Shown one piece after another: positions 1 through 7,200 of a DNA stretch of 7,488 nucleotides. The stretch comes from Betaproteobacteria bacterium (GTDB lineage Bacteria > Pseudomonadota > Gammaproteobacteria > Burkholderiales > SG8-41), in NCBI GenBank assembly GCA_020028375.1, contig JAHZNX010000114.1:1-7488 (forward strand). The letters run 5' to 3'. The notes below the pieces were generated by a model. It searched no databases and had not been told where the DNA came from. It was given only the letters and a program-made list of their open reading frames with translations. Position numbers and translations under genes: made by a program. Within the stretch, counting starts at the first letter, position 1; every line of letters begins with the position of its first letter.

Positions 1-219
1 ATCGTGTCCGCGTTGAATCTCGAGATCCGGGCGGAGGACATCGACCCGGAAGCCCCTCTTTATGGCGAAGGGCTCGGCCTGGATTCGATCGATATCCTGG
101 AGCTGGCGCTCGCGGTCTCCCGGGCCTACGGCATCAAGCTGCGCTCCGACGACGAGAATAACCGCAAGATCTTCAGCTCCCTGCGCAGCCTGAACCATCA
201 CATCCGGCAGCGCCGATGA
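1..219 (+). CDS. Acyl carrier protein, 3' part (APE-type), truncated by the window start
   Basis: Carries the growing acyl or aryl-polyene chain on a 4'-phosphopantetheine arm during type II fatty acid/polyketide-like synthesis in the cytosol. The reading frame is open from base 1. The GTG at position 4 is probably internal, because the usual N-terminal helix (about 10-15 residues) is missing, so the real start lies upstream. The attachment motif GLGLDSIDILEL is clear, with the modified serine encoded at 85-87, and it is preceded by DPEAPLYGEG, typical of ACPs from aryl polyene clusters. The segment after it (AYGIKL) is also usual for the family. The stop codon overlaps the start of the next gene as ATGA, so translation is probably coupled. 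APE clusters usually carry two ACP genes; the other would be outside this window. The ACP call is very secure; assignment to aryl polyene synthesis comes from the neighbours. Confidence 0.93.
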   Translation: MVSALNLEIRAEDIDPEAPLYGEGLGLDSIDILELALAVSRAYGIKLRSDDENNRKIFSSLRSLNHHIRQRR

Positions 220-881
220 CCCGGTCCGCCGGCGCGTGGGGGCAGGCGGCCGCGGTGGCTGCGTTCGTGTCGTGCCAGCTGCTCGCGCACCTGGCGCTGG
301 TCGAAGAAGCGGGCGGGGCACTTCGTCTCGCGCTGCTCTTGATGCCCCTGATTGCGCTGACGTACTGGACGCTCGCACACGCCACCAACAAGCTTGCGTG
401 GCTGGCGGTCCTGATCGCCGCCGCCGTGGTGACCGGGGCACTGGAACAGGCGCGCGCGGGAACGTGGGGGCTCGCGCTTCTCTACGGAGCACCGCATGCC
501 GCCGCGTACCTCGCCCTGCTGTGGCTATTCGGGCGCACGCTGCTGCGTGGCCGGGACGCGCTCGTCACACGGGTGGCGCGCCGGGTCCACGGCGCGATTA
601 CGCCCGAGATCGAGGCGTACACGCGCGCGGTCACGCTCGCCTGGTGCCTGTTTTTCGCCGGGCAGGTGGCCGTCTCCGCGCTGCTGTTTGCTTTTGCTCC
701 GCTCGAAGCATGGTCGCTGTTCGTCAACGTGCTGAATGTCCCGCTCCTCGTGCTCATGTTCGGGGCGGAGTACCTGTACCGGGTGACGCGCTACCCCAAT
801 CATCCGCGGACCACGATCCCCGGCATGCTGCGCGCATTTGCCAAGGACGCCTCCGGCACGGCAAGCGGCGCCGCCCGCTAG
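216..881 (+). CDS. COG4648-family six-helix inner membrane protein of APE clusters
   Basis: Predicted integral inner membrane protein of 221 residues. I count about six hydrophobic helices, near residues 9-28, 34-54, 59-75, 84-108, 138-162 and 165-187, with a polar loop at about 109-137. That loop contains VTRVARRVHGAITPEIEAY, which I recognise as the conserved signature of COG4648 proteins, found next to the ACP and ligase genes in aryl polyene clusters. The C-terminal part, with EYLYR and YPNHPRT, also fits the family. Its biochemical role is not established as far as I know. Its constant position suggests it anchors the synthase at the membrane or helps pass on the product, which is inference. 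The ATG overlaps the ACP stop (ATGA), and the ligase starts 9 bases after its stop, so it sits inside one operon. No strong Shine-Dalgarno sequence is visible, consistent with translational coupling. Confidence 0.85.
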   Translation: MTRSAGAWGQAAAVAAFVSCQLLAHLALVEEAGGALRLALLLMPLIALTYWTLAHATNKLAWLAVLIAAAVVTGALEQARAGTWGLALLYGAPHAAAYLALLWLFGRTLLRGRDALVTRVARRVHGAITPEIEAYTRAVTLAWCLFFAGQVAVSALLFAFAPLEAWSLFVNVLNVPLLVLMFGAEYLYRVTRYPNHPRTTIPGMLRAFAKDASGTASGAAR

Positions 882-890
882 CGTGACCGT

Positions 891-2228
891 ATGGTGACGC
901 TCCCCCTGATACGCGGCTTCAAGCCCGGCGGCGTGTTTGCCTGGAGGGACGGACGCACCATCGGCGTCGAGGAATTTCTGTGCGACGTCGTGCGACTCGC
1001 CGCCCGGCTCCCCGGCCGTCGCCATGTGCTCAACCTGTGCGCCGATCGCTACCGGTTCGCCGTGGGTTTCGCCGCTGCGCTGTCGCGCCGGCAGGTGAGC
1101 CTGTTGCCTCCAAACGAAACGCCAGACACGATCGCGCGGCTGGTTTCGCAGTATCCCGAACTCTATTGCCTGTGCGACCGCACGGCGGGCCCCGCGGGCC
1201 TCGAGACGGTTTCGGTCCCGGAGCCTGCTACGGGCGCGCCGGAAATTTCGGTGGTGCCGGCGCTACCCGAGGCGCACGTGGCGGCGATACTTTTCACCTC
1301 GGGATCGACCGGTCAACCCCTGCCTCACCGCAAGACCTGGGGCAGCCTCGTCCGCTGCGCCATTTCCGAGATCGAGTGCCTGGACATGCACCCGCTGTCC
1401 GGCATGACGGTGCTTGCCACGGTGCCGCCTCAGCACGCGTACGGGCTGGAGAGCACGGTGATGCTGGTGATGCAGGGTGGCCTTGCGCTTCACGCCGGGC
1501 GGCCGCTGCTCCCGGCCGACGTCCGCGCGGCGCTCGCGGGACTGCCGCGGCCGCGCGCCCTGGTCACCACGCCCGTGCACCTGCGCGCGCTGCTCGCGGA
1601 GCCCGACGCGCTGCCGCCGGCGGACCTCGTCCTGAGCGCGACGGCCCCGCTCTCGCCGCAGCTTGCCGCGGAGGCGGAAGCGCGCTTCGGCGCGCCGCTC
1701 TACGAAATCTACGGATGCACCGAGGCGGGCGGAATCGCCGCCCGCCGCACCATCGAGTCGGTCGAGTGGCGCGCGATGCGGGACGTCGCGCTGCGCACCG
1801 ACGGCGCCGGCACCTGGGTGAAGGGCGGGCACGTCGAGAGCGAGGAGCTGCTTGCGGACGTGATCGAGCTGCTCGACCCCGGGAGGTTCCTGCTCCACGG
1901 GCGCACCGCGGACCTCGTCAACATCGCCGGCAAGCGGACCTCGCTCGCGCACCTCAATTACCATCTGAACTCGATCGAGGGCGTGCGCGACGGCGCGTTC
2001 GTCGTTCCCGAGGAAAACGGGGAGGACGTCGCCCGGCTGACGGCGTTCGTGGTGGCGCCCGGCCACACCACTGAGTCGTTGATGAGCGCACTGCGCCAGC
2101 GCATCGACGCGGCCTTTCTGCCGCGCCCGCTGCGCTTCGTGGACGCGCTGCCGCGCAATGCGACCGGCAAGCTCCCGCGCCAGGCGTTCGCCGAGCTCGA
2201 GTCGGAACTGGCCCGGAAAGCGGGGTAG
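891..2228 (+). CDS. AMP-dependent acyl/aryl-ACP synthetase (adenylate-forming ligase)
   Basis: Member of the ANL adenylate-forming superfamily (445 residues). In APE pathways this enzyme activates an aryl carboxylic acid such as 4-hydroxybenzoate or 4-hydroxycinnamate with ATP and loads it on an ACP as starter unit; it corresponds to the enzyme reported as ApeH in E. coli. Visible motifs in order: phosphate-binding loop FTSGSTGQP at about residues 135-143, followed by LPHRKTW instead of the usual PK; YGCTE at 274-278 (A5 motif); HGRTADLV with Asp341 (A7); and NATGKLPR with the likely catalytic Lys427 (A10). All core motifs are present, so it should be active. The N-terminal domain is shorter than in long acyl-CoA ligases, as expected for this subgroup. 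ATG 891 is followed directly by GTG 894, so either could start translation. The exact substrate cannot be read from the sequence. Confidence 0.9.
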   Translation: MVTLPLIRGFKPGGVFAWRDGRTIGVEEFLCDVVRLAARLPGRRHVLNLCADRYRFAVGFAAALSRRQVSLLPPNETPDTIARLVSQYPELYCLCDRTAGPAGLETVSVPEPATGAPEISVVPALPEAHVAAILFTSGSTGQPLPHRKTWGSLVRCAISEIECLDMHPLSGMTVLATVPPQHAYGLESTVMLVMQGGLALHAGRPLLPADVRAALAGLPRPRALVTTPVHLRALLAEPDALPPADLVLSATAPLSPQLAAEAEARFGAPLYEIYGCTEAGGIAARRTIESVEWRAMRDVALRTDGAGTWVKGGHVESEELLADVIELLDPGRFLLHGRTADLVNIAGKRTSLAHLNYHLNSIEGVRDGAFVVPEENGEDVARLTAFVVAPGHTTESLMSALRQRIDAAFLPRPLRFVDALPRNATGKLPRQAFAELESELARKAG

Positions 2229-2231
2229 GGT

Positions 2232-2543
2232 TTGGCCGCCGCCGAGCGTTCGTTTCCCGCCGATCATCCCGCCGCGCAGGGTCATTTTCCCGGCAATCCC
2301 GTGATCCCCGGCGCCGTGCTGCTTGCCGTGACGCTGCCGGCGATCGAGGAGGGGCTCGGGGTGAGCCTTTCATCCTGGCGCCTGCGCTCGGCGAAATTCC
2401 TCGCGCCCGCCCGTCCCGGCGATCACGTCACGATCGAGTTCGCGCGCTCGGCCGACGGCGGGATCCGCTTCGCGTGCGCGGTGGGGCAGCGCACGCTGCT
2501 GAAGGGCGAGCTGCAATGCAACACCGGCCCGGCGGAGGCGTGA
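2232..2543 (+). CDS. ApeI-like 3-hydroxyacyl-ACP dehydratase (FabZ/hotdog family)
   Basis: Small single-hotdog protein (103 residues) that would remove water from the 3-hydroxyacyl-ACP intermediate to make the conjugated double bonds of the polyene. The family signature GHFPGNPVIPGAVLL is clear, with the catalytic histidine at residue 18. Fourteen residues after this histidine, where FabZ has Glu and APE dehydratases usually have Asp, this protein has Ala32. The nearest acidic residues are Glu37 and Glu38. It may therefore be weakly active, use another acid, or depend on a partner dehydratase. The start is TTG 2232, the first possible start after the ligase stop at 2226-2228. It lies in the same frame as the ligase, with one codon (GGT) between stop and start. 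A purine-rich stretch (GCGGGG) precedes it. The 3' end overlaps the acyltransferase gene. The fold call is secure; activity is less so. Confidence 0.85.
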   Translation: MAAAERSFPADHPAAQGHFPGNPVIPGAVLLAVTLPAIEEGLGVSLSSWRLRSAKFLAPARPGDHVTIEFARSADGGIRFACAVGQRTLLKGELQCNTGPAEA

Positions 2544-3439
2544 GCGGGCAGTCCCTTTCCTCGTGGGCAACGCGGCCCGAGCGCGGCAACGCCGCCGTCA
2601 TCCGCGGCGCCGTGCGGCTTGCTCTGGCGCTCGGCCGTCCCGCGGCGTGGCTGCTGCTGCATGTCGTCAGCCTGTACTTCATGGCGGTGTCCGCGGCGGA
2701 CCGGGCGGCATCCCGGCAATACCTGCGCCGGGCGCTCGGCCGCGAGCCGGGGCTCGCCGACGTGTTCCGTCACTTCCACGCGTTCGCGACCACGATACTC
2801 GATCGCGTCTACCTGTTGAACGATCAGTACGACCGGTTCTCGGTGCGCGTCCACGGGGAGGAGATCGTGGCGGGGATGCTGGCGCGGGGCGAGGGCTGCC
2901 TGCTCGTCGGCGCGCATGTGGGCAGCTTCGAGATCGTGCGCTTCGTGGGCCGCGCGGCGCGGGCCCTGCGCGTCGCCCTGGTCATGTACGAGCGCAACAC
3001 GAGGACGCTCAATACCGCGCTGGACGCAATCAATCCCGACCTCGCCATGCGCGTCATCGCGCTGGGGAGCGTCGATTCCATGCTTCAAGTCGAGAACGCG
3101 CTTGCTGAGGGCGAGTTCGTCGGCATGCTGGCGGACCGCGCCATAGAAGGCGAGAGCACCATTGCCTGCCCGTTCCTGGGCACACCCGCCCGCTTTCCGG
3201 CAGGGCCGTTCCGCATCGCCGCGATGCTCGGCCGGCCGGTCGTGCTGATGTTCGGCATTTACCGGGGCGGAAACCGCTACGACGTGCATTTCGAGTGGCT
3301 TGCCGGTTCCGGACCGAACGCCCGGAAAGACCGCGACGGCGCGATCGGGGAGATGCTGCGGCAATACGTCGCCCGGCTCGAGCATTACTGCCGGATCGCG
3401 CCGTATAACTGGTTCAACTTCTATGATTACTGGAGTTAG
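2516..3439 (+). CDS. LpxL/HtrB-like lysophospholipid acyltransferase (COG4261)
   Basis: Acyltransferase of the LPLAT superfamily, 307 residues from ATG 2516. Such enzymes in APE clusters are thought to transfer an acyl or polyenyl chain from ACP to a lipid acceptor at the inner membrane. A hydrophobic N-terminal anchor (ALGRPAAWLLLHVVSLYFM) is followed by RHFHAFATTILDR. The catalytic motif AHVGSFE gives the H-x4-E arrangement of LpxL-type enzymes (His134, Glu139), and PFLGTPARFPAGPFRIA forms the later substrate-binding block. The C-terminal PYNWFNFYDYW is typical of this group. Two starts are possible. ATG 2516 has GAAGGGCGAG at 2501-2510, a well-spaced ribosome binding site, and overlaps the dehydratase by 28 bases. 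GTG 2540 forms a GTGA overlap with the dehydratase stop and may match homologue N-termini better. The acceptor is not evident from the sequence. Confidence 0.88.
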   Translation: MQHRPGGGVSGQSLSSWATRPERGNAAVIRGAVRLALALGRPAAWLLLHVVSLYFMAVSAADRAASRQYLRRALGREPGLADVFRHFHAFATTILDRVYLLNDQYDRFSVRVHGEEIVAGMLARGEGCLLVGAHVGSFEIVRFVGRAARALRVALVMYERNTRTLNTALDAINPDLAMRVIALGSVDSMLQVENALAEGEFVGMLADRAIEGESTIACPFLGTPARFPAGPFRIAAMLGRPVVLMFGIYRGGNRYDVHFEWLAGSGPNARKDRDGAIGEMLRQYVARLEHYCRIAPYNWFNFYDYWS

Positions 3440-4019
3440 GCGTCTGATCCTGCCGCTTGCCGCGCTGATGGCGGCGGCCGTCGGTGCGCCGCCGGCTGCT
3501 GGCGCCGACCTGGGCGTGGAAGAGCTGATGCGCAGCCTCGCGCAGGTCCGTTCGCGCACCGCGCGCTTCGTCGAACGCAAGCAGGTGGCGATACTCAACA
3601 CGCCGCTGGAATCGTCCGGGACGCTCGTCTACACCGCTCCCGGGAGGCTCGAGAAGCACACGGTCGCGCCGCGGGCGGAGAGCCTGGTGCTGGACGGCGA
3701 CCGGCTCACGCTGGAGGACAAGGGGCGCGACCAGAAGCGGACGTTCGCGCTGCCGGAGTATCCCATGATCCAGGCGTTCGTCGAGGGCGTGCGCTCGACG
3801 CTCGCCGGCGACCTTGCCACGCTCAGCCGCTTCTACCAGGTCGCTCTCGAAGGCAACGAGCGCCGCTGGCGCTTGCTGCTCAGGCCGCGCGAGCAGCGGA
3901 TGCAGGATTTCGTCAGCGAGATACGCATCTCGGGCAGCCTCGACCGGATCCGCACCATCGAGATCGTCGAAACCGAGGGCGACCGCTCGGTGATGACCAT
4001 CACGAGCGACGCGCCTTAG
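3423..4019 (+). CDS. LolA-like outer membrane lipoprotein carrier protein, periplasmic
   Basis: 198-residue protein with a clear Sec signal peptide: basic start (VRR), hydrophobic core LILPLAALMAAAV, and a likely cleavage site after AGA at residue 28. The mature part resembles LolA, the periplasmic chaperone that carries lipoproteins from the inner to the outer membrane. Matching features are the amphipathic opening (VEELMRSLAQVRSRTARFVERKQV), the strand GTLVYTAPGRLEKHTV, LVLDGDRLTLEDK, and the final strands IRTIEIVETEGDRSVMTI. LolA-like proteins are regular members of APE clusters and probably carry the hydrophobic polyene lipid, not lipoproteins; this is inference. ATG 3423 overlaps the acyltransferase gene by 17 bases. 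Upstream in-frame codons continue open, but starting there would hide the signal peptide. The stop codon TAG takes its last two bases from the inverted repeat that follows. Confidence 0.85.
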   Translation: MITGVRRLILPLAALMAAAVGAPPAAGADLGVEELMRSLAQVRSRTARFVERKQVAILNTPLESSGTLVYTAPGRLEKHTVAPRAESLVLDGDRLTLEDKGRDQKRTFALPEYPMIQAFVEGVRSTLAGDLATLSRFYQVALEGNERRWRLLLRPREQRMQDFVSEIRISGSLDRIRTIEIVETEGDRSVMTITSDAP

Positions 4020-4036
4020 AGCACCTGACAGAATGA
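4018..4036 (+). repeat. Left terminal inverted repeat of the palindromic element
   Basis: AGAGCACCTGACAGAATGA matches the reverse complement of 4169-4187 at 17 of 19 positions. Its first two bases are the last two of the TAG stop of the LolA-like gene. Confidence 0.8.
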
Positions 4037-4168
4037 CCGACCCTTCTTTACTCCCCTCCTTTTCAAGGAGGGGTGGATGCGAAGCAGACGGGGTGGTTAC
4101 GTGGGTACGCCTTGCTCCCACCACCCCGCCCGCTTGCGCGGGCACCCCTCCTCGGGCAGGAGGGGAAT

Positions 4169-4187
4169 TCATTTTGTCAGGCGCTCT
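4169..4187 (-). repeat. Right terminal inverted repeat of the palindromic element
   Basis: Read on the minus strand this is AGAGCGCCTGACAAAATGA, differing from the left repeat at positions 6 and 14 only. It ends 34 bases before the exporter start codon. Confidence 0.8.
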
Positions 4188-4221
4188 TGGCCAAGAAACC
4201 CAATAAGCCGCAGATAAACAG

Positions 4222-7200
4222 ATGAACGCGGACAAGATCCTCAAATCATCGCCGTGGGCGGTCGCCGGCTGGCTCGCGTTCGTGACCGCGTGCGCCGCCG
4301 TCATCGCCCGCACCGAGTTCACGACGGACATTTCAGCGTTCCTGCCGCGCTCGCCGACGCCCGGGCAGCGGGTCCTGGTGGAGGAGCTGCGCGACGGCGT
4401 CGTGTCGCGCCTGATCCTGATCGGGATCGAAGGTGCCGCGCCGGAAACGCTGGCGCAGGCGAGCAAGCGGTTTGCCGCGGACCTGCGCCGCAGCGAAAAA
4501 TTCGCTTCCGTCGCCAACGGAGAGGACACAGGACTCTCGGGGGACCGTGAGTTCGTGTGGCGCTACCGCTACCTGCTGAGCCCTGCCGTCGTGCCCGAGC
4601 GCTTCTCCGCCCGCGGACTGCGCGAGCGCCTCGAAGAGCACCTGCAGCTGCTCGGCTCGTCCGCCGGTCCGATGGTGCGGCGGAGCCTGCCGCGCGACCC
4701 CACCGGCGAGCTCAGGGAGCTGATCGAGCCGCTGGAAGGACAAGGGCGGCCCGCGACGCGGGAGGGCGTATGGTTTGCGCGCGAGGGCGTGCGGGCGCTG
4801 CTCGTCGCGCAGACCCGGGCCGCCGGTTATGACATCCACGCGCAGGAGCGCGCTCTGGCGTCCATCCGAAGCTCATTCGCGCAAGCGGCCGGCGGGAGCA
4901 GGGCGGTCTTGCTGCTGTCAGGTCCCGGGGTGTTCTCGGTCAGCGCGCGTGCCGCCATCAGGGGCGACGCGCTGCTGTTTTCGCTGATCGCCTCGGCGCT
5001 CATCGCGGGCCTGCTGCTCGCGCTGTTCCGTTCACCGCGCGTGGTCGGGCTCTCCCTGTTGCCGGTCGCTACCGGCGCGGCGGCCGGAGTCGCGGCGGTC
5101 AGCCTCGGCTTCGGCACGGTCCACGGGATCACGCTCGGATTCGGGGTGACGCTGATCGGCGAAGGCGTGGACTACGCCATCTATCTCTTCACGCATTCCG
5201 CACCCGGCGTCCCGCCGCGCGCGGCGCTCGGCCGCATCTGGCCGACGCTGCGCCTCGGCGTGCTGACCTCGATCCTCGGCTTCAGCGCGATGCTGTTCTC
5301 CGGATTCACCGGGCTCGCCCAGCTCGGGCTCTTTTCGATCACCGGGCTCGTCGTCGCAGTCGCCGCCACGCGCTGGGTGCTGCCGGCGCTGCTGCCGCAG
5401 GGGTTCGCGCCAAAGGTGACAGGCGCTTTCGTGCCGGCGGCGATGGCTCTGGAGCGGGGCGCGCCGCGGCTGCGCTACCCGCTCCTTGCCGCGGTTACGC
5501 TTGCCGCCGCCTTGCTTGCCGCCCAGCGCGGGCCGCTGTGGAGCGAGGATCTCTCCAGTCTGAGCCCTGTGCCCCGGTCCGATCAGCTGCTGGACCAGCG
5601 GCTGCGGCGGGATATCGGGGCGCCCGACGTCCGCTATCTCGTGGTGGTCCGGGAGCGGGAGGAGGAGGCCGCGCTGCAGGGGGCGGAGGCGGTGGCGGCG
5701 GCGCTGCGCAACGCGGTTCGGCGCGGCCTGCTCGAAGGCTACGACTCGCCGTCCACGTGGCTGCCGAGCCGGGCCGCGCAGGCCGCCCGCCAGGCGGCGC
5801 TGCCTGTGCCGGGCACGTTGCGCAAGAACCTCGCGCAGGCGCAGCGCGGCCTGCCGTACCGGGCCGGGACGTTCGAGCCCTTCCTCGAGGATGCGGCGGC
5901 CGCGAAGAAGCTGCCATTGATCGACCACGCCACCTTGCGGGGCACCGGGCTCGCGCTCAAGGTCGAAACGCTGCTCGTGCGGCGGGACGACGGCTGGACG
6001 GCGCTGCTGCCGTTGCGCGGAGTGGCGGACGCCGCCGCCCTCGCCCTGGAGATTGGCGCCGTCGCGGGCGCGCCGGCGGTCCTGCTCGATCTGAAGCGCG
6101 AGTCCGATGAGCTCTACGGGAGCTATCGAAGGGAAGCGGTCGTCTACTCGCTCGCGGGCGCCGCCGCGATCATCGCACTCCTGCTCGCGACGCTGCGCTC
6201 GCCGCGCCGCGTGTACGACGTCGTGGCGCCGCTTGCGGCCGCCGTCGTCGTGGTCACGGGCCTGTTGGCGCTGGGCGGGCACACGCTGTCGATCTTTCAC
6301 CTCGTGGGGCTGCTGCTGGTGGTCGCGGTCGGATCCAACTACTCGCTGTTTTTCGACCGGCAGGCAATCTCCGCCGCGGACCGCGGCCGCACCCTGGTGT
6401 CGCTGATCTTCGCCGCCGTGACTACCATGATCGGGTTCGGGGTGTTGTCGTTCTCCAGCGTACCGGTCCTCAACGCGATCGGCTCGACGGTCGGCCTCGG
6501 CGCGCTGCTCGCGCTTTCCTTTTCCGCGATCCTGCAGCGCCGCGAGATCGGCGCCGCGGGCGACGCCCGTGCCTGGCGCCCCGCGCCCGCGCTGGAGCTG
6601 ACCCTGATGCTGCACGCCGCAGGAGCGCTCGTGCTGGTATTGCAGCCGGCGCTGTGGCCATGGGTGCTCGCCGCGATCGCCGCCAATCACCTGCTGCTCG
6701 CGGCGGCGGTGCTGTGGCCGCGCGGGCAGGCGCTGGGATCCAACCTCGCCCGCCTGCCGGCGTCGGCCGCCAGTCGCAATGAGGTCTGCCTCACGTTCGA
6801 CGACGGCCCCGACCCGGAGGTCACGCCGCGGGTGCTCGATCTCCTCGACCGCCACCGGGCGAGCGCAAGCTTCTTCTGCGTCGGCGAGCAGGCGCAATCG
6901 TGCCCGCAGCTCGTGAAGGAGATCGCACGCCGGGGCCACAGCGTGGAGAATCACAGCCAGCGCCATTCCCCCGTCTTCGCTTTCTACGGGCCGTGGCGCC
7001 TGAAGCGCGACGTCGAGGCGGCGCAGGCCGTGATCGCCGGCCTCACCGGCCGGCCCCCCGAGTTCTTCCGCGCCCCCGCGGGTTTCCGCAGCCCGCTGCT
7101 CGATCCGGTGCTCGCGCAGTGCGGGTTGCGCTACGTGTCGTGGACGCGGCGCGGCTTCGATGCCGTGGACGGCGACGTCCAGCGGGTCGCCGCGCGCCTC

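Larger units (their letters stand above)
4018..4187. repeat. 170-bp imperfect palindromic element with terminal inverted repeats (MITE/REP-like)
   Basis: Non-coding element that fills most of the 202-base gap between the LolA-like gene and the exporter. Its ends are inverted copies of a 19-mer with two mismatches. Inside are a perfect 9-bp hairpin (CCCCTCCTT at 4053-4061 with AAGGAGGGG at 4065-4073), a perfect 8-bp hairpin (CCCCTCCT at 4145-4152 with AGGAGGGG at 4158-4165), and a 6-bp hairpin (GCCCGC at 4128-4133 with GCGGGC at 4138-4143). The two halves also pair with each other: 4082-4097 matches the complement of 4120-4135 at 14 of 16 positions. The whole unit can form one long cruciform or hairpin. 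The left arm carries about 12 extra bases near 4037-4050. It resembles CCCCTCC-type palindromes that I recall as scattered through many proteobacterial genomes. No transposase lies inside and no certain target duplication is seen. Confidence 0.82.

Noticed and set aside
4..219. Complete small ACP starting at GTG 4
   Set aside because: The frame is open to the window edge and the usual first helix is missing, so the gene is more likely cut than short.
1263..2285. A long minus-strand open frame opposite the ligase
   Set aside because: Low-complexity Arg/Gly-rich translation lying fully opposite a gene with intact ANL motifs.
3300..3422. Upstream extension of the LolA-like frame
   Set aside because: It lies inside the acyltransferase gene, reads like a shadow frame, and would bury the signal peptide that starts at 3423.
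4053..4073. Perfect 9-bp hairpin after the LolA-like gene as an intrinsic terminator
   Set aside because: It is followed by TGGATGCG and not by a T-run, and it is better explained as part of the palindromic element.
4174..4206. Possible promoter (TTGTCA and CAATAA) before the exporter
   Set aside because: Spacing is 21 bases and the -10 match is weak; TTGTCA lies in the inverted repeat. Not strong enough to call.
3414..4529. A minus-strand frame crossing the intergenic element
   Set aside because: It spans two unrelated plus-strand genes and the palindrome, and its translation shows no domain.
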